Source: Pseudomonas brassicacearum (lineage in GTDB: Bacteria; Pseudomonadota; Gammaproteobacteria; Pseudomonadales; Pseudomonadaceae). Taken from it: a stretch of DNA of 64,000 nt. A model generated the notes under the pieces. That model did no database searches and had not been told where the DNA came from. It was given only the letters and a program-made list of their open reading frames with translations. The stretch spans positions 4,092,001-4,156,000 of the forward strand of contig NZ_CP045701.2 of assembly GCF_009601685.2 (NCBI RefSeq), given 5' to 3'. Below, piece by piece: positions 39,606-52,828 of this stretch (position 1 is its first letter; every line of letters begins with the position of its first letter). The translations under genes were made by a program, and so were the position numbers.

Positions 39606-40603
39606 CCGACTTCCCAGCGCTGACCCTCGAGACCCCGGCCGAACACCCGTTCGCCCAGTTCGTGCGCATCCTTGGCAAAGGCAAGCGCGGCGCCCGCAAC
39701 CTGACCCGCGAAGAGGCCCGCCAAGCCATGGGCCTGGTGCTCGACGAAAAGGTCGAGGACACCCAGCTTGGTGCCTTCCTCATGCTGCTGCGACACAAGG
39801 AAGAAAGTGCCGAGGAGATGGCCGGCTTCACCGAAGCACTGCGTGAGCGCCTGGTGGTCCCGGCGTTGGCGGTGGACCTCGATTGGCCGACCTACGCCGG
39901 CAAGAAACGCCATTTGCCGTGGTACCTGCTGGCAGCCAAATGCCTTGGGCAGAACGGCGTGCGGATCTTCATGCATGGCGGCGGCGCTCACACGGCAGGT
40001 CGGCTCTACACCGAACAATTGCTGGGTTTGCTGCAGATCCCACTGTGCCGGGATTGGCAGCAGGTCGGCAGCGCGCTGGACAACGGCGGCCTGGCCTTCA
40101 TGCCGCTGGTGGATTGGGCGCCGCAAATGCAGCGGATGATCGACCTGCGCAACATCTTGGGCCTGCGCTCGCCGATCCATTCCCTGGCACGCATCCTCAA
40201 CCCACTGGCGGCCCGTTGCGGCTTGCAAAGCATTTTCCACCCGGGCTACCAGGCCGTGCATCGCGACGCCAGCGGCTTGCTCGGTGATACCGCCATCGTG
40301 ATCAAGGGTGACGGCGGTGAGATCGAGATCAACCCGGACGCCGACAGCCACCTGTACGGCACTACTGGCGGCGTCAGCTGGGACGAAGAATGGCCGCGAC
40401 TGGCCGAGCAGCGCCACGTCAAACCGGAGAGCCTCGACCCCGAGCACTTGAAGGCGATCTGGCGTGGTGACGTCGAGGACAGCTACCCGCAATTGGCCCT
40501 GATCGCCACCATGGCCCTGGCCTTGCGTGGCCTGGGTCTGGCGCGCGAAGAAGCGTTCGACAAAGCCCGGCAGTATTGGGATGCCCGGGACCGTTCGATT
40601 TAA
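39602..40603 (+). CDS. ybiB: Glycosyl transferase family 3 / YbiB-TrpD2 family protein
   Basis: A 333-residue protein with the fold of anthranilate phosphoribosyltransferase (TrpD). The N-terminal helical domain has 'LTREEARQAMGLVLDEKVED' and 'QLGAFLMLLRHKEESAEEMA'. TrpD2/YbiB proteins lack TrpD activity and bind nucleic acids, probably linked to DNA repair in E. coli. Here 'IFMHGGGAHTAGRLYTEQLL' replaces the usual TrpD glycine loop. The ATG overlaps the tusE stop (ATGA), which ties it to the sulfur-relay operon; a functional link to tRNA modification is only inferred. Confidence 0.82.
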   Translation: MTDFPALTLETPAEHPFAQFVRILGKGKRGARNLTREEARQAMGLVLDEKVEDTQLGAFLMLLRHKEESAEEMAGFTEALRERLVVPALAVDLDWPTYAGKKRHLPWYLLAAKCLGQNGVRIFMHGGGAHTAGRLYTEQLLGLLQIPLCRDWQQVGSALDNGGLAFMPLVDWAPQMQRMIDLRNILGLRSPIHSLARILNPLAARCGLQSIFHPGYQAVHRDASGLLGDTAIVIKGDGGEIEINPDADSHLYGTTGGVSWDEEWPRLAEQRHVKPESLDPEHLKAIWRGDVEDSYPQLALIATMALALRGLGLAREEAFDKARQYWDARDRSI

Positions 40604-40691
40604 CCGATCATTAGCGCCCAACCTTTGCGCTTTTTCTTCGAACCTATCGGAATAGACTCGCCTCCAACGTTTATTGGCCGAGGAGATCGAG

Positions 40692-41696
40692 ATGGGTTTG
40701 TTAGTCGAGGGCCGCTGGCAGGACCAGTGGTATGAAAGCAAGGACGGCACGTTCCAGCGCGAACAGGCGCAACGTCGTCATTGGGTCACTGCCGACGGCA
40801 GCGCCGGCCCTTCGGGTGAGAGCGGCTTTGCCGCCGAGGCCGGGCGCTACCATTTGTATGTCTCCCTGGCCTGCCCCTGGGCGCACCGCACGCTGATCTT
40901 GCGCAAGCTCAAGGGCCTGGAAGACTTGATCGATGTGTCGGTGGTCAGCTACCTGATGCTGGAAAACGGTTGGACCTTCGACAAGGCCCACGGCTCGACA
41001 GGCGACAAACTCGACAACCTGAGCTTCCTGCATCAGCGCTACACCGCCGACACGCCGGACTACACCGGCCGCGTCACTGTCCCGGCGCTGTGGGACAAAC
41101 AGCAACAACGCATCGTCAACAACGAATCGGCGGAAATCATCCGCATGTTCAATAGCGCCTTCGACGGCTTGACCGGCAACGACCTGGACCTGTATCCCGA
41201 ACACCTGCGCCGCGAGATCGACGCCTTGAACGAGCGGATCTACCCGGCAGTGAACAACGGTGTGTACCGTGCCGGATTCGCCACGACCCAAGCCGCGTAC
41301 GAAGAAGCCTTCGACCGGCTATTTGCCGAACTGGATTGGCTGGAGACGTTGCTGGCAAGCCGCCGTTACCTGGCGGGCGAACACCTGACCGAGGCCGACA
41401 TCCGCCTGTTCACCACCATCATCCGCTTTGACGCGGTGTACTTCGGCCACTTCAAGTGCAACCTGCGGCGCATCGCCGACTATCCGAACCTGTCGAACTG
41501 GCTGCGGGAGTTGTACCAATGGCCGGGCATTGCCGAGACCGTGGATTTCACCCACATCCAGGGCCACTACTACGGCAGCCACAAGACCATCAACCCCAAT
41601 GGGATCGTGCCCAAGGGACCGAGGCAGGACTTTACGGTCGCCCATGATCGGGAAAGGTTGAGTGGGAAAGGGATTTGGCGTGGGGCTGGGGATTGA
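40692..41696 (+). CDS. yqjG: Glutathionyl-hydroquinone reductase (xi-class glutathione transferase)
   Basis: A 334-residue xi-class GST (YqjG/PcpF type), which removes glutathione from glutathionyl-hydroquinones. The catalytic Cys is C61 in 'HLYVSLACPWAHRTLILRKL'; 'WDKQQQRIVNNESAEIIRMF' and 'YLAGEHLTEADIRLFTTIIR' cover the glutathione-binding and C-terminal helical parts. Length is usual for the class. ATG 40692 has AGGAG 6-7 bases upstream. Single gene, flanked by the ybiB-like gene and a REPIN. Confidence 0.9.
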   Translation: MGLLVEGRWQDQWYESKDGTFQREQAQRRHWVTADGSAGPSGESGFAAEAGRYHLYVSLACPWAHRTLILRKLKGLEDLIDVSVVSYLMLENGWTFDKAHGSTGDKLDNLSFLHQRYTADTPDYTGRVTVPALWDKQQQRIVNNESAEIIRMFNSAFDGLTGNDLDLYPEHLRREIDALNERIYPAVNNGVYRAGFATTQAAYEEAFDRLFAELDWLETLLASRRYLAGEHLTEADIRLFTTIIRFDAVYFGHFKCNLRRIADYPNLSNWLRELYQWPGIAETVDFTHIQGHYYGSHKTINPNGIVPKGPRQDFTVAHDRERLSGKGIWRGAGD

Positions 41697-41726
41697 TCCT
41701 GGGTTTTCGCTGTATTTGAGGGACCA

Positions 41727-41808
41727 TCGCGAGCAAGCTCGCTCCCACATTGGACTGTCTTCAAACATGGTCCACTGTGGGAACGAGCTTGCTCGCGATT
41801 GGGCGTGA
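41727..41808. repeat. REPIN (paired family B REPs)
   Basis: Left 'atcgcgagcaagctcgctcc' and right 'gaacgagcttgctcgcgatt' face each other across about 25 bases. Between convergent yqjG and cysG. Confidence 0.85.
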
Positions 41809-41816
41809 TGCGGTCT

Positions 41817-43211
41817 TCAGACCTGCCCCTGCGCCCCTTCAAACCACGCCAGTTTCTCGCGCAGTTGCACCACTTCCCCGACAATCACCAACGTCGGCGC
41901 GTGAACTTCGTGCTCGGCCACCAGCCGTGGCAAGTCCGCCAAAGTGCCGGTAAAGACCCGCTGGTTGGACGTCGTGCCCTGCTGGATCAGCGCAGCTGGC
42001 GTATCCGCCCCACGGCCGTGCTTGATCAGCTCGTTGCAGATCATCGGCAGGCCGACCAAGCCCATGTAGAACACCAGCGTCTGGGCCGGAGAGACCAGGT
42101 CGGCCCACGGCAAGTCGCTGGTGCCGTCCTTGAGATGGCCGGTGATGAAGCGCACCGATTGGGCATAGTCGCGATGGGTCAGCGGGATCCCGGCGTAGGC
42201 CGCGCACCCACTGGCCGCGGTGATGCCCGGGACGACCTGGAACGGGATGCCATGGGCCGCCAGTTCTTCAATCTCCTCACCGCCGCGACCGAAGATGAAC
42301 GGATCGCCGCCCTTCAACCGCACCACACGCTTGCCTTGTCGGGCCAGGTCCACCAATTGCTGGTTGATCTGGTCCTGGGGCACGGCGTGTTCGGAGCGGC
42401 GCTTGCCGACGTAGATGCGTTCGGCGTCGCGCCGGCACAGTTCCAGGATTGCCGGTGCCACCAGGCGGTCGTACAGCACCACGTCTGCCTGCTGCATCAA
42501 GCGCAAGGCACGGAAGGTCAGCAGGTCCGGATCGCCTGGCCCGGCCCCCACCAGATAGACTTCGCCCGGCGCGTTCGGCGCCTGGCCGTCGATCTTTTCC
42601 CGCAGCAGGCGCTCCGCTTCAGCACCCTGCCCGGCCAGTTGACGGTCGGCGATAGGGCCCTGGAACACTTCTTCCCAGAACGCCCGTCGTTGCTGGACAT
42701 CGGGAAACAAGCCTTTGACCTGGCTGCGAAAACGCGCCGCCAGCCCGGCCAGTTGCCCGTAGGTCGAAGGAATCCAGGTTTCCAGCTTGGCCCGGATCAG
42801 CCGCGCCAGCACCGGCGCGTCGCCGCCGCTGGACACTGCGATCACCAAGGGTGAGCGGTCGACAATCGCCGGAAAGATCACGCTGCACAGGGCCGGCGCG
42901 TCCACCACGTTGACCGGCACGCAACGCTTATGAGCGTCGGCCGAGACCTGAGCATTGAGTGGTTCGTCATCGGTGGCGGCAATGATCAGCCCGCAACCGT
43001 CCAGATCCGTCTCAAGGTAACCGCGCTCGACACACTCACCGCCGCTGCCACTGACCAGTTCCCGCAACTGCGGTTCGATGTCGGGTGCGACCACCCGCAG
43101 CAACGCGCCGGCGTCGGCCAGCAGGCGGGACTTGCGCAAGGCAATCTCCCCGCCGCCAACCACCAGCACGCGGCTGCCGCGCAGGTTGTGGAACAGTGGC
43201 AAATAGTCCAT
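41817..43211 (-). CDS. cysG: Siroheme synthase CysG
   Basis: A 464-residue trifunctional enzyme making siroheme from uroporphyrinogen III. The N-terminal precorrin-2 dehydrogenase/ferrochelatase part begins with the NAD motif '[20 protein letters not shown]'; the C-terminal SUMT methyltransferase starts near residue 215 with '[20 protein letters not shown]' and has '[20 protein letters not shown]' and '[20 protein letters not shown]'. Siroheme serves sulfite and nitrite reductases. Its ATG directly follows the serS stop (adjacent bases), so it is the last gene of the ftsK-lolA-rarA-crcB-serS-cysG set. Confidence 0.96.
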   Translation of the reverse strand: MDYLPLFHNLRGSRVLVVGGGEIALRKSRLLADAGALLRVVAPDIEPQLRELVSGSGGECVERGYLETDLDGCGLIIAATDDEPLNAQVSADAHKRCVPVNVVDAPALCSVIFPAIVDRSPLVIAVSSGGDAPVLARLIRAKLETWIPSTYGQLAGLAARFRSQVKGLFPDVQQRRAFWEEVFQGPIADRQLAGQGAEAERLLREKIDGQAPNAPGEVYLVGAGPGDPDLLTFRALRLMQQADVVLYDRLVAPAILELCRRDAERIYVGKRRSEHAVPQDQINQQLVDLARQGKRVVRLKGGDPFIFGRGGEEIEELAAHGIPFQVVPGITAASGCAAYAGIPLTHRDYAQSVRFITGHLKDGTSDLPWADLVSPAQTLVFYMGLVGLPMICNELIKHGRGADTPAALIQQGTTSNQRVFTGTLADLPRLVAEHEVHAPTLVIVGEVVQLREKLAWFEGAQGQV

Positions 43212-44504
<1,293 letters not shown>

Positions 44505-44507
44505 TTA

Positions 44508-44882
44508 TCAAAGTTTGGTCAAGGACAGGCCAGCCCAGGTAGCGAGCAGCCCGCCGAATACGCTGATGGCCGCATAGCCCAGGGCCAGCAGCACTTGCCC
44601 GCTTTCCAGCAGGCGCACCGTATCCAGTGAAAAGGATGAAAAGGTCGTCAGGCCGCCAAGAAAGCCGACGATCAGCCCCGCACGCACCTCGATGGGCACT
44701 TCCGGGCGTATCAAAAACAGACCGTATAGAACACCGATCAGCAGACAGCCCACGATATTAACGGCCAGCGTCGCGGTATAGAAGTGCCGTGGCCAATTTG
44801 CGTTGATCCAGTTGCCGGTGGCAAAACGCAACAGCGTGCCGGCCGCACCACCGGCGCAAACTGCAAGAATCAAGGGGATCAA
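44508..44882 (-). CDS. crcB: Fluoride channel Fluc/CrcB
   Basis: A 124-residue membrane protein with four helices, the dual-topology fluoride exporter. Signature segments are '[20 protein letters not shown]' and '[20 protein letters not shown]', with the pore Asn and the TTFSS polar track. No fluoride riboswitch was found in the overlapping upstream rarA gene, as expected for this conserved housekeeping position. The ATG overlaps the rarA stop by four bases. Confidence 0.94.
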   Translation of the reverse strand: MIPLILAVCAGGAAGTLLRFATGNWINANWPRHFYTATLAVNIVGCLLIGVLYGLFLIRPEVPIEVRAGLIVGFLGGLTTFSSFSLDTVRLLESGQVLLALGYAAISVFGGLLATWAGLSLTKL

Positions 44883-46204
44883 GGTTTTCTCCGCTGCCGT
44901 GGACTCAAGCGGTCCAATTGCGCCAAGTGGTTGAGCTTCTCGCCGATCTTCAGCTCCAGGCCACGGGGCACCGGCTGATAGAAGCGCTGGGGTTCGAGTT
45001 CTTCGGGAAAATAGTCTTCACCGGCGGCATAGGCGTCCGGCTCATCATGGGCGTAACGGTATTCTTCGCCGTAGCCCAGCTGCTTCATGAGCTTGGTCGG
45101 CGCGTTGCGCAGGTGCAGCGGCACCTCGAGGGAACCGTGCTCGGCGGCGCTGCGCATCGCCGCCTTGAAGCCCATGTACACGGCGTTGCTTTTCGGCGCG
45201 CAAGCCAGGTAGGTGATCGCCTGGGCCACGGCAAGCTCGCCTTCCGGGCTGCCGAGGCGCTCCTGCACGTCCCAGGCCGCCAGGCACAGGCTCAGGGCCC
45301 GCGGGTCGGCATTGCCGATGTCTTCGCTGGCCATGCGCACCACGCGCCGCGCCAGGTACAGCGGATCGCAGCCGCCGTCGATCATGCGCGCAAACCAGTA
45401 CAAGGCGGCGTCGGGGTTGGAACCGCGTATGGATTTGTGCAGCGCCGAAATCTGGTCGTAGAACGCCTCGCCGCCCTTGTCGAAGCGGCGCCGGGTATCG
45501 CCCAGCAGGCTTTGTAGCAGCTCGACGCCGATCTCGCTGTCGTCTTCGGCCAGGTCCGAGGCGTTTTCCAGCAGGTTGAGCAAGCGTCGGCCATCGCCAT
45601 CGGCGGCTGAAAACAGGATCTGGAAGCCTTCATCGCTGAGGCTCAAATGCCGCTTGCCCAGGCCGCGCTCCTCGGTCAGCGCCCGGTGCACCAGCTTGCG
45701 CATCGCCGCTTCGTCGAGGCTCTTGAGCACATAGACCCGCGCCCGCGACAGCAAGGCGTTATTGAGTTCGAACGAAGGATTTTCAGTGGTCGCACCGATG
45801 AAGATCAGCGTCCCGTCTTCGACGTAGGGCAGGAACGCGTCCTGCTGCGATTTGTTGAAACGGTGCACTTCATCGACAAACAGGATGGTGCGCTTGCCGT
45901 ACTGTCCGGCCTGCTGCTTGGCCACTTCCACCGCCTGGCGGATTTCCTTGACCCCGGCCAGCACCGCCGACACCGTTTCGAAGTGGGCATCCGAGACTTC
46001 CGCCAGCAGCCGCGCCAGGGTGGTCTTGCCCACTCCCGGCGGGCCCCAGAAGATCATCGAATGCAGCGCGCCCTGCTCCAGCGCTTCGCGCAGGGGCTTG
46101 CCGCGGGCGAGCACGTGCTCCTGACCGACGTACTCATCCAGGTTGGTCGCGCGCAAGCGGGCGGCCAATGGTTGGGCAATCGGGGCGCTTCGAAACAGGT
46201 CCAT
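44879..46204 (-). CDS. rarA: Replication-associated recombination protein A (MgsA/WRNIP1 family AAA+ ATPase)
   Basis: A 441-residue clamp-loader-like AAA+ protein acting at stalled replication forks. Walker A is '[20 protein letters not shown]' and Walker B '[20 protein letters not shown]'; '[20 protein letters not shown]' holds sensor 1 and the arginine finger region. The C-terminal tetramerisation part ends '[20 protein letters not shown]'. ATG 46204 or GTG 46207 may start it; GGAGG is 14 or 11 bases upstream. Between ftsK-lolA and crcB-serS as in other pseudomonads. Confidence 0.95.
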   Translation of the reverse strand: MDLFRSAPIAQPLAARLRATNLDEYVGQEHVLARGKPLREALEQGALHSMIFWGPPGVGKTTLARLLAEVSDAHFETVSAVLAGVKEIRQAVEVAKQQAGQYGKRTILFVDEVHRFNKSQQDAFLPYVEDGTLIFIGATTENPSFELNNALLSRARVYVLKSLDEAAMRKLVHRALTEERGLGKRHLSLSDEGFQILFSAADGDGRRLLNLLENASDLAEDDSEIGVELLQSLLGDTRRRFDKGGEAFYDQISALHKSIRGSNPDAALYWFARMIDGGCDPLYLARRVVRMASEDIGNADPRALSLCLAAWDVQERLGSPEGELAVAQAITYLACAPKSNAVYMGFKAAMRSAAEHGSLEVPLHLRNAPTKLMKQLGYGEEYRYAHDEPDAYAAGEDYFPEELEPQRFYQPVPRGLELKIGEKLNHLAQLDRLSPRQRRKP

Positions 46205-46254
46205 CACTACTTATGCAACCTCCGCTGGGTCCTGATGCCGATGATCTGTGCCAG

Positions 46255-46436
46255 GGCAGATCTGTGGGAGCAAATTTGTAGGGGTAGATCTGTGAGAGCA
46301 AATCTGTGGGAGCAAGGCTTGCCCGCGATACAGACACCTCGGTGCATCTGGTAGACCGAGGCGATGCAATCGCAGGCAAGCCTTGCTCCCACAGGCCATT
46401 TCCCATAGACCATTTCCCATAGGCCATTTCCCACAG
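46255..46436. repeat. Family B REPIN with tandem repeats on both flanks
   Basis: Core arms 'tgtgggagcaaggcttgccc' and 'ggcaagccttgctcccacag' face each other. On the left, agatctgtg[g/a]gagcaaat recurs at 46258, 46287 and, shortened, 46303. On the right, a 14-base unit GGCCATTTCCCATA runs three times (46394-46435) with two changes. It lies between lolA and rarA, inside the presumed operon. Confidence 0.8.
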
Positions 46437-46447
46437 GGGGTCTTGGT

Positions 46448-47071
46448 TTATTCCTGGATCACGTCCGCACCCTTGGGGATGTCGAATTTGAACTTGGACG
46501 CGGCGATCGGCTCGTTGGCCTTGACCCCGGTGAACAGGATATTGGTGCGCTGGCCGACACTGTCGATCAGTTGCATGTCATTGACCAGGCCGTTACGGAA
46601 CGACAGGCGCAGGCTGTCGAACAGACTGTCCTTGGTCTTGGGCTTGAGGGTGAAGTCAATCACGCCACCGGCTTCCTTGGCGCTGATGTCGAAGCTCTGG
46701 CTGATCTTGGAGACGTCACCGGAGAGCAGCAGCGCCGGGGTCTGGGTCAGGCGCTGGTCGAGGGTCTTGATGGTGACCTGCTCCAGGTCCGGGTCCCACA
46801 GGGAGACTTTCTTGCCATCGGAGACCATCAGTTGTTCGGCTGGCGCATCGGTGTGCCAGTAGAACAGCCCCGGACGCTGCAGGGCCATGTCGCCGGCGGT
46901 TTCCTGCAATTGGGTGCCGCTGCCGTCGAGGGTCAACTGGGAGAAACGTGCGGTCAGGGTCTGGGAGCGCTCCAGCAACTGGGTCAGGCGGGCCACGTCC
47001 TTTTCGTCGGCGTGGGCCGACAAGGTGGTCAGGGCCAGTACGGGCAACAGCAACATGCGAATCAGGCGCAT
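46448..47071 (-). CDS. lolA: Outer membrane lipoprotein carrier protein LolA
   Basis: A 207-residue periplasmic chaperone that ferries lipoproteins from LolCDE to LolB. Signal peptide [21 protein letters not shown]. '[20 protein letters not shown]', '[20 protein letters not shown]' (conserved R and W) and '[20 protein letters not shown]' are LolA hallmarks. ATG 47071 has GAGGA 5 bases upstream; two earlier ATGs lack sites. It follows ftsK by 57 bases. Confidence 0.95.
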   Translation of the reverse strand: MRLIRMLLLPVLALTTLSAHADEKDVARLTQLLERSQTLTARFSQLTLDGSGTQLQETAGDMALQRPGLFYWHTDAPAEQLMVSDGKKVSLWDPDLEQVTIKTLDQRLTQTPALLLSGDVSKISQSFDISAKEAGGVIDFTLKPKTKDSLFDSLRLSFRNGLVNDMQLIDSVGQRTNILFTGVKANEPIAASKFKFDIPKGADVIQE

Positions 47072-47128
47072 GGGAGTCCTCATGAAGTCGTGGGGGTCGA
47101 GCGGCATGTCGGCAGGCCGCCCGGGTCG

Positions 47129-50802
<3,674 letters not shown>

Positions 50803-50883
50803 CGGTTAACCTTCCAGGCGGGCACTCGCGGATGGGCGAGGCCCGCCACCTGCCGCCCTCCCCTTCTACTACGCCGGATCCCC

Positions 50884-51564
50884 ATGCTGACCTGGTTACA
50901 ACGCAACAGCTTCGAATTCCCGCCACTGGCAAAAGCCATGCGCGATCCCAACGGGTTACTGGCCGCCGGTGGCGATCTGTCCGCCGACCGGCTGATCCAG
51001 GCCTATCGCCACGGCTGCTTCCCATGGTTTTCCGAGGGGCAACCGATCCTCTGGTGGTCGCCAGACCCGCGCACGGTACTGTTTCCCGACGAACTGCACG
51101 TATCCCGCAGCCTGGGCAAACTGCTGCGCAAGCAGCGCTATGAAGTGACGTTCGACCAGGATTTTGCGGCAGTCATCCAGGCCTGCGCCGCGCCGCGGGA
51201 TTATGCCGAGGGCACCTGGATCACCGAGGCCATGCAAACCGCCTATCTGGAACTGCACCGCCGCGGCTTCGCCCATTCGGTGGAAGTGTGGGACCAAGGG
51301 GTATTGGTGGGCGGCCTGTATGGCTTGGCCATGGGGCAGCTGTTTTTTGGCGAGTCCATGTTCAGCCGGGCCGACAATGCGTCCAAATTTGGCTTCGCGA
51401 TGCTGGTCCAACACCTCAAGGCCGCCGGTTTCGTGCTGATCGACTGCCAGATGCCCACCGAGCACCTGCACAGCCTGGGCGCCCGCTCGATACCACGGAC
51501 TGAGTTTGCTGGCTATCTCAAGGCCCATCTGGATCAACCCAACCACGCGACCTGGGTTTGCTGA
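50884..51564 (+). CDS. aat: Leucyl/phenylalanyl-tRNA-protein transferase
   Basis: A 226-residue L/F-transferase, which adds Leu or Phe to N-terminal Arg/Lys of proteins and so creates N-degrons read by ClpS. '[20 protein letters not shown]', '[20 protein letters not shown]' and '[20 protein letters not shown]' are conserved blocks, with '[17 protein letters not shown]' forming the active-site region. Next to bpt, the second N-end-rule transferase; their reader ClpS and unfoldase ClpA are 3 kb away. Confidence 0.95.
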   Translation: MLTWLQRNSFEFPPLAKAMRDPNGLLAAGGDLSADRLIQAYRHGCFPWFSEGQPILWWSPDPRTVLFPDELHVSRSLGKLLRKQRYEVTFDQDFAAVIQACAAPRDYAEGTWITEAMQTAYLELHRRGFAHSVEVWDQGVLVGGLYGLAMGQLFFGESMFSRADNASKFGFAMLVQHLKAAGFVLIDCQMPTEHLHSLGARSIPRTEFAGYLKAHLDQPNHATWVC

Positions 51565-51621
51565 GCGACATTCGCGCTCCTGGCTTACACTTAAATTTAA
51601 AAGTTTATCCGAGGGTTGATC

Positions 51622-52329
51622 ATGACCGAGTTGGCGCGTTTGAAGTTCTATGCCACTCAGCCCCACTCTTGCAGCTACCTGCCGGAGGAGCAGGCCACCA
51701 CGCTGTTCCTCGACCCTAGCCAGCCCATGGATGTGCATGTCTACGCAGACCTGTCGGAAATGGGCTTTCGTCGCAGCGGCGATCACCTTTACCGGCCCCA
51801 TTGCCAACATTGCAACGCCTGCGTCCCGGCGCGCCTTCCCGTGGCGCAATTTTTGCCCAACCGCCAGCAGAAACGCATTTTCAAGCGCAACGCCGACCTG
51901 CAGGTCCGCCCGGCCAAGCCGCAATTCACCGAAGAATATTTCGACCTGTACCAGCGCTACATCGAACAACGCCATGCCGATGGCGACATGTACCCGCCCA
52001 GTCGGGATCAGTTCTCGACCTTCCTGGTGCGTGACCTGCCGTTTTCCCGCTTCTACGAGTTCCGTCTCGAAGGGCGACTGATGGCCATTGCCGTCACAGA
52101 CTTGCTGCCCAATGGGCTTTCAGCGGTGTACACCTTCTACGAGCCGGACGAAGAGCGGCGCAGCCTGGGGCGGTTTGCCATCCTTTGGCAAATCAACGAA
52201 GCCCAGCGCCTGGGACTGGAGGCGGTGTACTTGGGTTACTGGATCAAAAACTGCAAGAAAATGAACTACAAGACCCAATATCGCCCCATTGAACTGCTGA
52301 TTAACCAACGGTGGGTGGTCCTGAGTTAG
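51622..52329 (+). CDS. bpt: Aspartate/glutamate leucyltransferase
   Basis: A 235-residue Bpt (ATE1-like) enzyme that adds Leu to N-terminal Asp or Glu, the second entry to the bacterial N-end rule. The Cys-rich N-terminal part '[20 protein letters not shown]' is characteristic (CxxC pairs), with further conserved '[20 protein letters not shown]' and '[20 protein letters not shown]'. ATG 51622 has GAGGG upstream. Gap of 57 bases after aat. Confidence 0.95.
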
Positions 52330-52451
52330 AACCCTGCGCCTTTAAAGCTAGAACCCCTTGGCTTGACCCCCCTTTTTCGGGCACAATGCACGCCGCTTTT
52401 GCCTGGCGCAGTTGCACCGGGCCATTCACTGGATACCGAGGGCTTTACTGC

Positions 52452-52670
52452 ATGTCGAAAGAAGACAGCTTCGAAATGGAAGGCACTGTCGTCGACACCC
52501 TGCCCAACACCATGTTTCGTGTGGAGTTGGAAAATGGGCACGTCGTAACCGCGCATATCTCCGGCAAGATGCGCAAGAACTACATTCGTATTCTTACCGG
52601 TGACAAAGTGCGCGTCGAGCTGACGCCCTATGACTTGAGCAAAGGGCGCATCACTTACCGCGCTCGCTAA
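52452..52670 (+). CDS. infA: Translation initiation factor IF-1
   Basis: A 72-residue S1/OB-fold protein of normal length: '[20 protein letters not shown]', '[20 protein letters not shown]' and '[12 protein letters not shown]', nearly invariant in proteobacteria. Binds the ribosomal A site during initiation. A strong terminator follows 12 bases after the stop. Confidence 0.97.
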
Positions 52671-52681
52671 CAAGTCAATAC

Positions 52682-52710
52682 AAAACGCCCGGCTGATGCC
52701 GGGCGTTTTT
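52682..52710 (+). terminator. Rho-independent terminator of infA
   Basis: Perfect 12-base stem (AAAACGCCCGGC and complement) with tgat loop, ending in TTTTT. Confidence 0.93.
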
Positions 52711-52782
52711 GTTTGTCTGCGATTTGCCTCACCCTTCAGAAACACACAGATCCCACAGCAAATCGGCGTATTTCTGAAGTCA

Positions 52783-52811
52783 GCAAAAAGGCGCCTTTCG
52801 GCGCCTTTTGC
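52783..52811 (-). terminator. Terminator of clpA (possibly bidirectional)
   Basis: GC-rich stem around AAAAGGCGCC-tttc-GGCGCCTTTT, with A-tract on the left and T-tract on the right, so it can act for clpA on the minus strand and back up infA on the plus strand. Confidence 0.9.
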
Positions 52812-52828
52812 TTTGTTGCAACTAACGG

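Noticed and set aside
44508..44950. Fluoride riboswitch upstream of crcB
   Set aside because: crcB overlaps rarA by four bases, so there is no leader to hold one.
46134..46434. Several short minus-strand ORFs with MGNGLWEM repeats
   Set aside because: They are translations of the 14-base tandem and the REPIN.
46255..46436. CRISPR-like array because of regular short repeats
   Set aside because: The units are 14 and 18 bases without unique spacers, and no cas genes are present.
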